Source of the DNA: WRCA01 sp964587855
Lineage (GTDB): Bacteria > Pseudomonadota > Alphaproteobacteria > Rs-D84
Reading direction: 5' to 3'
Assembly (NCBI GenBank): GCA_964587855.1
Contig: CAZPLT010000020.1
Coordinates: 1-6,395, forward strand
Length of the DNA stretch: 6,395 bases
Position numbers and translations under genes: made by a program. Positions 1 to 6,171 of this stretch are shown here, in pieces. The stretch's first letter is position 1. Each line of letters begins with the position of its first letter. Under the pieces are notes generated by a model. It was not told the DNA's origin. It saw only the letters and a list, made by a program, of their open reading frames with translations, and searched no databases.

Positions 1-279
1 TTCACCACCCAGAACTACGCGATGACCGACGCCGCCAATCTGAGTCAAGTCTATGGATGCATCACTCAGCATATTGATTACTTCGGTCAAAGCATCGTCA
101 TGGTTTTTCATTGCGACATCTTTGCGTTGCTTTGCTCCATCTGGGTATTTTTGTGTAAGATAAGAACCATCTAATCCGATTTTTTCAACTAAACCGCTGA
201 CAATTTGCTTTTTTGAATCTACGTCAAATATTTGATATTTAAGCGAGCTGCTGCCGCAATTTAATGCCATAATATACAT
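1..279 (-). CDS. ackA: Acetate kinase, N-terminal part (cut by window edge)
   Basis: This is the first 93 codons of acetate kinase, the cytoplasmic enzyme that interconverts acetyl phosphate plus ADP with acetate plus ATP, usually paired with phosphate acetyltransferase. The translation begins MYIMALNCGSSSLKYQ, which contains the family signature LNCGSSSLKYQ (phosphate-binding Asn at residue 7). It reaches the second signature GHRVVLGGE at residues 85-93, where Arg87 corresponds to the substrate-binding Arg of the family. Most acetate kinases have His where this one has Leu90. The ATG at 279 is preferred over the internal ATG at 270 because AAGGA lies six bases upstream. The remaining three quarters of the protein lie beyond position 1. 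Identification is secure from the signatures; activity cannot be judged from this fragment. Confidence 0.95.
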   Translation of the reverse strand, partial: MYIMALNCGSSSLKYQIFDVDSKKQIVSGLVEKIGLDGSYLTQKYPDGAKQRKDVAMKNHDDALTEVINMLSDASIDLTQIGGVGHRVVLGGE

Positions 280-312
280 TGTTAATCCTTTTTCTTTGTT
301 TTTAATAGCGCC

Positions 313-341
313 AAGATAACAAACAAAATTTTTTATTGCAA
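313..341 (-). promoter_or_regulatory. Candidate sigma-70 promoter for ackA
   Basis: On the minus strand TTGCAA (341-336) is followed after 17 bases by TATCTT (318-313). Each box matches four of six consensus bases. It would give a leader of roughly 27 nt before the acetate kinase ATG. The spacing is ideal but the boxes are only moderate, so this is a pattern-based inference. Confidence 0.4.
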
Positions 342-364
342 CTGCTTTTGTATTATCTTATTAT
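336..364 (+). promoter_or_regulatory. Candidate sigma-70 promoter for the RgpF-like gene
   Basis: TTGCAA (336-341), then 17 bases, then TATTAT (359-364), which matches five of six bases of the -10 consensus. TTGCAA is its own reverse complement, so the same six bases are also the candidate -35 box for ackA on the other strand. The predicted leader to the ATG at 460 is about 90 nt. A second AT-rich box, TATAAA at 396-401, lies closer to the gene but has no convincing -35. Confidence 0.4.
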
Positions 365-459
365 AAATTAACGCCGACAGGTTGTAAGTCTGGGGTATAA
401 ATATCCTGCAATCTCGTTTTGGTGGTTTTTTATTGTTTATATATTACAAAGGGTTTTTG

Positions 460-1368
460 ATGAAACGTATCATTGTTCATTTACACTTATATTATCTTGA
501 TCAAACAGATATGCTGATTGAAAAGCTAAATAATATAAAAAATTTATGTAATCTTGATTTAATTGTAACTATGCGTGAAAAAAATCCAGATATAGAATCC
601 AAAATAAAAACAAGTTTTCCAAATGCTAAAATAATCATGGTAAAAAATGTAGGTGCAGATATTTGGCCATTTATTGTAATGTTAAATTCTGTAAATCTAG
701 ACGATTATGATTATCTTGTAAAAATTCATACAAAAAGATTTGTTAAGGTAAGAAACTCTAGGATGCCAGAAACCAAGTTGAAAACGACGGGACTAAAATG
801 GCGCGATTATTTACTGGATTTTTTTAAGCCAAAAAATTTTATAAAGTGTTTGAATAGTTTTAAAACTGATAAAAAATTGGGTATGGTTTCAAGCTATCCA
901 GTTATCTTTAAAGATTTTGAAAAATATGGTGAAGGTAATCCTACTTGCTTGAAAACAAGGGATTTATTAAATAAGCTTAATTACAAAACTAAAATTTCTT
1001 ATGTGTCTGGGACCATATTTATGGCGCGTGCAAAATTGTTTAACGTAGTAAAAAACTTGAGATTTAAGGAATCAGATTTTGGGGAATTTGAAAGTGGGAT
1101 AAGTAATCAGTTACCACATGTTATGGAACAACTTCTTTGCAGTTGTGTCCTAGGTCAAGGTTATGAAATCAGAGATGTTTTTACATCAAGAAATAAAATC
1201 ATAATACAGAAACTTTTGGTCAAACCATATTTGGTTTTAAATAACATACTTAGGAAAAGCATCAAAACAATTTTAAGATTTTTTGTAAAAATTAGACGCG
1301 AAAAAAATCAAAACAGAATAATTGGAATACGAATTTTAAAAATATGGGTATGGAAAGAAAAGAAATGA
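460..1368 (+). CDS. RgpF-like (rhamnan synthesis protein F family) surface polysaccharide protein
   Basis: A 302-residue protein resembling the RgpF/rhamnan-synthesis-F family, which is found in clusters for O-antigen, capsule and rhamnose-glucose polysaccharide and is thought to act in glycan chain assembly at the inner membrane. Visible family features are an opening strand with HLHLYYLD (7-14), LDLIVTM (32-38), NVGADIWPF (63-71, where relatives usually read N-x-GRD-x-x-PF), KIHTKR (88-93), WRDYLLD (114-120) and SGTIFMARA (183-191). The tail is basic and rich in Ile, Lys and Arg. An in-frame TTG lies 27 bases upstream at 433, but the ATG at 460 is preferred because AAAGGG sits six bases before it. 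Base composition is far more AT-rich than the ackA fragment and the phage-like gene. With no glycan gene beside it, it looks like an isolated, possibly acquired accessory gene. The exact sugar or substrate cannot be deduced. Confidence 0.8.
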   Translation: MKRIIVHLHLYYLDQTDMLIEKLNNIKNLCNLDLIVTMREKNPDIESKIKTSFPNAKIIMVKNVGADIWPFIVMLNSVNLDDYDYLVKIHTKRFVKVRNSRMPETKLKTTGLKWRDYLLDFFKPKNFIKCLNSFKTDKKLGMVSSYPVIFKDFEKYGEGNPTCLKTRDLLNKLNYKTKISYVSGTIFMARAKLFNVVKNLRFKESDFGEFESGISNQLPHVMEQLLCSCVLGQGYEIRDVFTSRNKIIIQKLLVKPYLVLNNILRKSIKTILRFFVKIRREKNQNRIIGIRILKIWVWKEKK

Positions 1369-1376
1369 TGTTTTGA

Positions 1377-1400
1377 TGATTCCCTCTGAATCAGTTTGTT
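1377..1400. terminator. Weak hairpin between convergent genes
   Basis: TGATTC (1377-1382) pairs with GAATCA (1388-1393) around a CCTCT loop, followed on the plus strand by GTTTGTT. It sits in the 31-base gap between the RgpF-like gene and the convergent phage-like gene. The stem is only 6 bp and AT-rich, so it is a weak terminator candidate. Confidence 0.3.
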
Positions 1401-2011
1401 CAATACCAAATTCTAAATTTTATTTTCCAATTTGCATTTGTGATGTTTGTTGTGGCGCTGGTTGTCTTGTTTGATACCCAAAAGCTTTCCCCGGCAACCG
1501 CCAATCGCGCGCGCAATCCGTTCGCGTCCAAGAACAGATTAGGGCAGGGCTGGGTGCGATTACCAATACCGAATGCACTTGCAATTTCACCAACAGCAAA
1601 GCCAGCCTCGGGCGTTTGGCAAACCAGAACGCAGTCCGCACGCGCGGTCGAAATGTCGGTGCTTTGTGCGACAGAACTGAAAGTTGTTTCCAGATAGCTG
1701 ACATTCCCGACGCTGGATAATCCAGATTCCAAAAAATGCGTGGCACGCAAATTGTGAGTGGCGAAAAGAGAATTCCAAAATTCTGACGGCACAGATTCAA
1801 TACTGAATGCTTCGCCACCACCTTCGCCGCCGGGCAGGGTGCCTGAAACATTGGACAGGTCTGCACGTGCCAGGGCAAATCCTCCAAGAGTTGTGCCATC
1901 GTGAATGCGAATGGTTTTGGCGTTCGTATCCATAGTAATTTCACCAGCCAGCCCGGTGAAGTTATTGCTTTGTGCCGCAGTTCCGCGGCGAATTTGTAAA
2001 ACTTTTGACAT
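1400..2011 (-). CDS. Phage tail-fibre-like protein with Mtd-type N-terminal domain
   Basis: A 203-residue protein. Residues 1-50 (QIRRGTAAQ at 6-14, LAGEITMDT at 21-29, IRIHDGTTLGGFALAR at 34-49) are typical of the short N-terminal domain of phage tail-fibre and major-tropism-determinant proteins, which attaches the receptor-binding part to the virion. A Gly/Glu linker (GGEGGGE, 61-67) leads to a C-terminal region of about 135 residues, rich in Ser, Thr, Ala and Asn and ending WKIKFRIWY. I do not recognise this region by name; it reads like a beta-rich phage receptor-binding domain. AAGGA six bases before the ATG supports the start. The gene is clearly GC-richer than its neighbours and no other phage gene is in the window, so it is probably a prophage remnant or a phage-derived cassette. 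Its job in the host is unknown. Confidence 0.8.
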   Translation of the reverse strand: MSKVLQIRRGTAAQSNNFTGLAGEITMDTNAKTIRIHDGTTLGGFALARADLSNVSGTLPGGEGGGEAFSIESVPSEFWNSLFATHNLRATHFLESGLSSVGNVSYLETTFSSVAQSTDISTARADCVLVCQTPEAGFAVGEIASAFGIGNRTQPCPNLFLDANGLRARLAVAGESFWVSNKTTSATTNITNANWKIKFRIWY

Positions 2012-2034
2012 TGAGAATCCTTAAATTTAGAAAT

Positions 2035-2058
2035 AAAAAAAAGCCGCCCACCGGCGGC
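2035..2058 (-). terminator. Intrinsic-terminator-like hairpin in the leader of the phage-like gene
   Basis: GCCGCC (2043-2048) and GGCGGC (2053-2058) form an all-G/C 6-bp stem with a four-base loop. In the minus direction the stem is followed at once by eight T residues (2042-2035). This is a textbook intrinsic terminator for minus-strand transcription, yet it lies about 24 bases upstream of the minus-strand gene at 1400-2011. No T-tract follows it on the plus strand. It may be an attenuator, a protective 5' stem-loop, or a leftover terminator from a lost upstream gene. Confidence 0.7.
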
Positions 2059-2072
2059 AAATTCATGAATGA

Positions 2073-2101
2073 ATTATAACATAAATTTTAATAAAAAGCA
2101 A
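2073..2101 (-). promoter_or_regulatory. Candidate promoter for the phage-like gene
   Basis: On the minus strand TTGCTT (2101-2096), 17 bases, then a perfect TATAAT (2078-2073). Transcription would start near 2066, about eight bases before the terminator-like hairpin. An alternative is a perfect TTGACA (2139-2134) with TATTTT (2117-2112) after 16 bases. Either choice puts the hairpin in the leader RNA. Confidence 0.5.
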
Positions 2102-2126
2102 GGACAGACAAAAAATACCAAAAACC

Positions 2127-2155
2127 TTGAATTTTGTCAAACAATGCACTATAAT
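2127..2155 (+). promoter_or_regulatory. Strong candidate sigma-70 promoter for the 808-residue gene
   Basis: TTGAAT (2127-2132), exactly 17 bases, then a perfect TATAAT (2150-2155). Transcription would begin near 2162 and leave a leader of only about 19 nt before the ATG at 2181. The leader contains AAAGAGAA as a weak ribosome binding site. The -35 region overlaps that of a possible divergent promoter (TTGACA, 2139-2134, minus strand). Confidence 0.65.
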
Positions 2156-2180
2156 AAGGGGGTAATAAAAGAGAATCCAA

Positions 2181-4607
2181 ATGGCAGATTTTAACGCTTC
2201 AATTATTTTTCTATCGAAATGGCTAAATTTGCATTCGGCTGATAATCAGTATTTGGCCCAGGCAAAAAAATTCGCCAAAGACGGAAATTTTAATGCAAAG
2301 ATGAAAAAAGCTGGTTGGGATAAACTGTTTTCTCAAGACGCTAATGGAAATTACCCAAGTCCAGACCCAAAAGATCAAAACCAGACCGAAGTTTTCATAG
2401 AAGATTCCGAATGGGAAAAATTATATCGTGAATTTTTAAAAACCTTTCGTGGAATGGCCACAAATCGCGCATCTATAAAAGGTGTTAGTGGCGCGGAGGA
2501 TTATTTGAATCTGGTTTATGGTTATGGTCAGTTATTTGCCCCACAAAAAATAGAACAAGCAACAGAAATCCAAATTGATAATTTAGCAGAATTTTTAAAA
2601 ACGAACGAAGGTAAAAACTATGGGCGTAATATTGCACACCAATTACAGATAGAAGACTATGACAAATTTATTAAAGATATATCTGCTGGGAAATACAAAG
2701 AAGATGACAAGATTAAAAAGAATATCAAAGATATATTAAGTTATTTGCAATACTATCAACAAAATGGCGAATTAAAATTAAACGATGCGGATACAAAGCA
2801 AAAATATAAAGATATTGATTCCAAGGTAATAGAAGATGGATTTAATCCCGATAATGAAGATGTCAGCAATAAAATTGATGATTTTAAACATTCTTATCCA
2901 GAGCTTTTACGAAACCTGGTATTGAATAAAGATTTACGGGATGTTTTTGAATCCAATGGTGGCGGCAAGATAACAAAGCCAATTGCAAAGGCTTTGGAAC
3001 AAACTGATTATAAAAACGCAGAAAGTGAGTACTATGTAGCGCCCAGTGAAAAAGACAATTTGACGCCCGCGCAAGAAATTAAGAAAAAGCTAAATGATGT
3101 AAAAACGGACACGATTGGAAAGTTAAAAAATGCCGCTTTGCGGGATAAATATTTGATGCCAGACGTGTCAAAACCTATTGCTGTGGCAGCGTATGGTTCA
3201 GGATTTCATCCAAAAGATGGGCTTGCAAAATTTTTAGAATTGGCACCAAAGATAGAAGCAAAATTCAAGGGCAAAAATCCCAAAGCAGCCGAAAGCTTCA
3301 AATTTTTGGTTGATGTTTTAAATTATGCAAAAACAAATACTCCAAAGCAATTTGAAGGGGCGCTGAAAAACGGTATCCAGGGATTAGGTCTGGATATACT
3401 TATCGCGGAATATGGCATTAGCCAAGGCAAGTCGGATGAGCAAATAAGTGCCGTACACGAAGTATTATCAAAATTACGTTGGGGATATAACACTTCTGTA
3501 TTACGTGAAAAATTAGCAGCAAATTCTCTTAATATTTTTGGCGACTCGAATATGTCATATAATAAAGATAATAAAGGCATGCAATTTGTATCAAAGGCAG
3601 TAGATAAAACTATTCATCTTGGTATGATGGGTGTTTTTAATGTTACCAATCTGGGGGTTAATGCAATTCGCCGTCGTGGCAGATTTTATAAATTGAATGA
3701 TTTAGAAAATAAAAGAATTGCTGCACGTGATGCAGAAATAAATAAAAAGATAACAGCAAAGCAAGATGTTAAAACAAATATACAAAACAGCTTGAATACT
3801 TTACGTGGGGAACGCGTTGGCTATCAGGCAGAAGTTACTCGTCTTAACGGATACGAAGAAAATGGTCCACAACGTACTGCGGCCGAGGCACAAATAAACG
3901 CCGCCGAGGGCAGAATTAATGGCCTAGAAGCGAACAAGCAGCCCTTTAATTCAAGAAAATTAACAGCGGAAAAGCGCAAAAAACAGATTGAAAATGCTAA
4001 GAGAGAACTTGTTCAGAAAGGTAACCAAATAGAAGAACAAATTGTTCAAGCGGAAATGGAGATGAATGCCGCAAAGGTAGGGCGCGTCAAAAAGAATATT
4101 AACGAAAAACAATCACTTTTGGATCAATTGAATGATTACAAGAAAGAGAATGATGAAAAAATAGCAAAGGCGGACAGATTAATCGATGCGAATAATAATA
4201 TTTTCAGTAATATGAATGCACAGATAAATGCTTTTGATCAACAAATTAATAATGAAAGAAATAGTAATATAAAGCCTTTGCAAAAAAACATAGATGACTA
4301 TGACACCAATAAAAGCCAATTGGAAGACATAGATAAAAAAATATCTGAACAAGAAGATATTTCCAGATCTTTAGATGAACAAATGGATAAAATGGAAAAT
4401 AAGGATAAAAAACGTTTTTTAAATTTAATGGCTACCAGAAATATGATGAACGGCCAGGGTGGATATACAAAAAACAGAAATCTTGCCAGTCTATTTTTCG
4501 CAAGCCAAAAGCGAGTCCAAGAAAGATTTAATGCCGATAAAGGCAATTTGAAACCGGAATACATACAAAAATACTGGGCGAATCAGGGTGTTGATATAGC
4601 CGCATAA
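2181..4607 (+). CDS. Large cysteine-free protein of unknown function with C-terminal coiled coil
   Basis: An 808-residue protein that I do not recognise. Residues 1-500 look like a mostly helical, soluble, charged region with no signal peptide and no catalytic motif I can name. A mildly hydrophobic stretch (about 474-496, containing HLGMMGVFNVTNLGVNAI) is followed by the basic RRRGRF. Residues from about 505 to 745 are dominated by Lys, Glu, Gln, Asn, Asp and Ala with heptad-like spacing, best read as a long coiled coil broken by an Asn-rich stretch (669-695). A short tail (about 750-808) is richer in Phe, Tyr and Gly and ends GVDIAA. There is not one cysteine. The ATG at 2181 has only a weak ribosome binding site (AAAGAGAA) but a very good promoter just upstream. 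The gene stands alone between a divergent phage-like gene and a bidirectional terminator. It could be a structural, filament-forming or scaffold protein, or an effector exported without a classical signal; nothing here decides. Confidence 0.85.
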   Translation: MADFNASIIFLSKWLNLHSADNQYLAQAKKFAKDGNFNAKMKKAGWDKLFSQDANGNYPSPDPKDQNQTEVFIEDSEWEKLYREFLKTFRGMATNRASIKGVSGAEDYLNLVYGYGQLFAPQKIEQATEIQIDNLAEFLKTNEGKNYGRNIAHQLQIEDYDKFIKDISAGKYKEDDKIKKNIKDILSYLQYYQQNGELKLNDADTKQKYKDIDSKVIEDGFNPDNEDVSNKIDDFKHSYPELLRNLVLNKDLRDVFESNGGGKITKPIAKALEQTDYKNAESEYYVAPSEKDNLTPAQEIKKKLNDVKTDTIGKLKNAALRDKYLMPDVSKPIAVAAYGSGFHPKDGLAKFLELAPKIEAKFKGKNPKAAESFKFLVDVLNYAKTNTPKQFEGALKNGIQGLGLDILIAEYGISQGKSDEQISAVHEVLSKLRWGYNTSVLREKLAANSLNIFGDSNMSYNKDNKGMQFVSKAVDKTIHLGMMGVFNVTNLGVNAIRRRGRFYKLNDLENKRIAARDAEINKKITAKQDVKTNIQNSLNTLRGERVGYQAEVTRLNGYEENGPQRTAAEAQINAAEGRINGLEANKQPFNSRKLTAEKRKKQIENAKRELVQKGNQIEEQIVQAEMEMNAAKVGRVKKNINEKQSLLDQLNDYKKENDEKIAKADRLIDANNNIFSNMNAQINAFDQQINNERNSNIKPLQKNIDDYDTNKSQLEDIDKKISEQEDISRSLDEQMDKMENKDKKRFLNLMATRNMMNGQGGYTKNRNLASLFFASQKRVQERFNADKGNLKPEYIQKYWANQGVDIAA

Positions 4608-4610
4608 ATA

Positions 4611-4634
4611 AAAACCCGCATTCGCGGGTTTTTT
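4611..4634. terminator. Bidirectional intrinsic terminator
   Basis: ACCCGC (4614-4619) pairs with GCGGGT (4624-4629) around an ATTC loop, and the flanking A and T runs extend the stem. A T-run to 4634 follows on the plus strand, and the A-run at 4608-4613 gives T residues on the minus strand. It starts four bases after the stop of the 808-residue gene and also lies just past the end of the convergent DUF378 gene, so it probably serves both. Confidence 0.9.
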
Positions 4635-4654
4635 AATAATTAAATAATTTATAA

Positions 4655-4852
4655 TTATTTCTTTTTCCCCATGAACATCATCAATATGACGCCAGCGGCG
4701 GACAATCCGACCAAGCTGTATACTATGCGAATCAGCTGTTCGTTTGGCAAAACAGCGACGACCAAGTCAAAGTTGAAAAAACCAACCAAGCCCCAGTTCA
4801 ATGCGCCAATTAAAACCAAAGGCATCAACAGATATTTTTTTAGTTCATTCAT
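4655..4852 (-). CDS. DUF378 family small membrane protein
   Basis: A 65-residue inner-membrane protein of the DUF378 (YuzA-like) family, whose role is not established. Family hallmarks are visible: IGALNWGLVGFFNFDLV (15-31) and RIVYSLVGLSAAGV (42-55). Two hydrophobic segments, about residues 8-26 and 41-61, would span the membrane, with a basic tail (MGKKK). The ATG at 4852 is supported by a strong AAGGAG ribosome binding site. The gene has its own candidate promoter 77 bases or less downstream of the lipoprotein gene, and ends at the shared terminator at 4611-4634. Length is normal for the family and it appears intact. Confidence 0.9.
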   Translation of the reverse strand: MNELKKYLLMPLVLIGALNWGLVGFFNFDLVVAVLPNEQLIRIVYSLVGLSAAGVILMMFMGKKK

Positions 4853-4881
4853 TTTTCTCTCCTTTGTAATGCTACAATATA

Positions 4882-4890
4882 ATTATACCA
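4882..4890 (-). promoter_or_regulatory. Extended -10 promoter for the DUF378 gene
   Basis: On the minus strand TGGTATAAT (4890-4882) combines a perfect -10 box with the upstream TG of an extended -10 element. No good -35 lies at the usual distance (best CTGTAA at 4909-4904), which is typical where an extended -10 compensates. Confidence 0.55.
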
Positions 4891-4891
4891 G

Positions 4892-4903
4892 ATTATTAAT
4901 AAT
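4892..4903. repeat. 12-bp perfect palindrome just upstream of the -10 box
   Basis: ATTATTAATAAT is its own reverse complement. It occupies the spacer just upstream of the extended -10 of the DUF378 gene, where a repressor could bind. In such AT-rich DNA it may equally be chance, or a weak end-of-transcript structure for the lipoprotein gene. Confidence 0.3.
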
Positions 4904-4929
4904 TTACAGACAGGATATTATTCTTAATG

Positions 4930-6042
4930 CTAAAATGGGTTCTTTTTCCATTTATATTTACCCTTGGCATCTTTGTATGCCCGATTGAACAAATTGCTCA
5001 TATATTCTTTATCAAAGAAAGTAGCATTGCTTTGAAATTCAAAATCATCTGGTATTGATGCTAAATTATAATCAATATTGTTACTTTTTAATGCTGAATA
5101 CATTCTGCATAAATCGCCATAAGTTTGATATTTTATAATTGAACTGATGGATTTTTTAAATATATCAAAAATTCTGGGTTGAACGATTTTATATTCGGAA
5201 CGCAATTTAGAATTTCTGATTAAATACATTTTTCGATTGTAATTGCACTTTTGATTATAAATTTCAGGTGGCAATAATAATTGCGAAACAACCCCGCCAT
5301 CAACATGCAGTTCTTTATATTCTTTGCCATTAACGTTCACATCAAAGAATACAGGTGGAAATATTCCAGGCATAGCAGACGAAGCCAGGATAATGTTTAT
5401 AATCATTTTTCTAGAGTTTTTTTTGCCAGATGCCGCAATAGCGCCAATATCCCAAATTACAGGTTTCTGGGCATCTAAATTTGTTGTGCTGATGTATAAT
5501 TTCCTGCCTTTTTTATTTTCGGCTGCAATTTCTTTTACCAGCTTGGGTGTTATAAAGGCATTTAATTTTTCTTTTAATGGTGATGTATCTGATACTGCCA
5601 ATCCCCAGACAATACCGTCCAATATATCAAGAAAAGTAATCAAAAAAACATCATCATTTTCAACTGTTGTGTACATCTCTTCTAAAACAGAATCATATTT
5701 AGGCCCCAAAAAAGCGAACGGAGCAATAATAGCGCCAGTGCTGACGCCGGTAACCACTTTGAAATTTGGTCTTTTGCCAGAGTCAGTCCATCCCTTTAAA
5801 AATCCAGCGGCAAATGCACCATTGTCAGATCCGCCAGATATGGCTAGATATGAAATATTTTGTTTTGGGACATCTGTTTTTGGGCATTCTTTTTGTTGAA
5901 ATATATCTTGGTTATACCCAGGGTCATTTTGGCGAATATTTTTGCTATAATCTTCTACTTGAACAAAATCAGTTTTAGCTGGTGGCACTGGGTCGTATCT
6001 GGGTATACTGGAACAGCCCGCCAAAAACGAAACAAAAATCAA
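4930..6042 (-). CDS. Patatin-like phospholipase lipoprotein
   Basis: A patatin-family serine lipid acyl hydrolase, 370 residues from the TTG at 6042, carrying a lipobox LAGC (7-10) that predicts lipid anchoring at Cys10 and a position in the envelope. The catalytic parts are the oxyanion loop SGGSDNGAFAAG (69-80), the nucleophile elbow GVSTG (99-103, Ser101) and the DGG triad (Asp248). FKVVTGVSTGAIIAPFAFLG (94-113) closely resembles a patatin lipoprotein subfamily common in Alphaproteobacteria. The third Gly of the usual GGG oxyanion motif is Ser72. The start is uncertain: no ATG or GTG exists between an in-frame stop at 6096-6094 and the lipobox. TTG leaves only nine residues before Cys with no positive charge and has no ribosome binding site. 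An ATC at 6066 behind AGAGAG would give MANYFIKSLIFVSFLAGC, a proper lipoprotein signal. The substrate is unknown; the gene appears intact otherwise. Confidence 0.9.
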   Translation of the reverse strand: MIFVSFLAGCSSIPRYDPVPPAKTDFVQVEDYSKNIRQNDPGYNQDIFQQKECPKTDVPKQNISYLAISGGSDNGAFAAGFLKGWTDSGKRPNFKVVTGVSTGAIIAPFAFLGPKYDSVLEEMYTTVENDDVFLITFLDILDGIVWGLAVSDTSPLKEKLNAFITPKLVKEIAAENKKGRKLYISTTNLDAQKPVIWDIGAIAASGKKNSRKMIINIILASSAMPGIFPPVFFDVNVNGKEYKELHVDGGVVSQLLLPPEIYNQKCNYNRKMYLIRNSKLRSEYKIVQPRIFDIFKKSISSIIKYQTYGDLCRMYSALKSNNIDYNLASIPDDFEFQSNATFFDKEYMSNLFNRAYKDAKGKYKWKKNPF

Positions 6043-6090
6043 AGATTTAATAAAATAATTTGCGATATTTTGCTCTCTGCCTACATATAT

Positions 6091-6119
6091 ATTTTACTAT
6101 AAAAACAACAGAAAAACAA
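6091..6119 (-). promoter_or_regulatory. Candidate promoter for the patatin lipoprotein gene
   Basis: On the minus strand TTGTTT (6119-6114), 17 bases, then TAAAAT (6096-6091, five of six consensus bases). The start point would be near 6084, followed by AGAGAG (6079-6074 region) as the only ribosome-binding-like sequence. This spacing fits initiation near 6066 better than at 6042. Confidence 0.5.
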
Positions 6120-6125
6120 GAAACT

Positions 6126-6147
6126 AAAACCCCGCCATTTGGCGGGG
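6126..6147 (-). terminator. GC-rich intrinsic terminator upstream of the lipoprotein promoter
   Basis: CCCCGCC (6130-6136) pairs with GGCGGGG (6141-6147), with an extra A-T pair closing a TT loop. In the minus direction it is followed by TTTT and, two bases later, TTT. It ends transcription coming from the tRNA side and so isolates the lipoprotein promoter. It stands next to the broken tRNA 3' end just as the terminator at 6316-6344 stands next to the intact tRNA. Confidence 0.8.
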
Positions 6148-6153
6148 GCGATT

Positions 6154-6171
6154 ATTGGCTCGGGCAGCTGG
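6154..6171. repeat. Direct repeat of the tRNA-Asn 3' end, copy 1
   Basis: Eighteen bases (ATTGGCTCGGGCAGCTGG) identical to 6349-6366, where they form the 3' end of tRNA-Asn including CCA. Ten more bases, GGGGGCGATT, precede both copies (6144-6153 and 6332-6341), separated from the 18-base match by seven extra bases in the second copy. So terminator arm and tRNA end were duplicated together. Confidence 0.85.

Noticed and set aside
433..459. TTG at 433 as start of the RgpF-like gene
   Set aside because: It has no ribosome binding site, while ATG at 460 has AAAGGG at good spacing and begins directly with the family's first strand.
1420..1944. 174-codon open frame on the minus strand
   Set aside because: An alternative-frame shadow of the phage-like gene; the 1400-2011 frame has the recognisable N-terminal domain and the ribosome binding site.
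1400..2011. Target gene of a diversity-generating retroelement, suggested by the Mtd-type N-terminus
   Set aside because: No reverse transcriptase, template repeat or lectin-type C-terminal motif is visible, and the final domain does not look like the Mtd variable domain.
2043..2076. Hairpin read as a plus-strand terminator
   Set aside because: On the plus strand no T-run follows, and no plus-strand gene ends nearby; the T-tract is only on the minus-strand side.
5324..5899. 191-codon open frame on the plus strand
   Set aside because: It lies wholly antisense to the patatin gene, whose catalytic motifs and lipobox show that the minus strand is coding.
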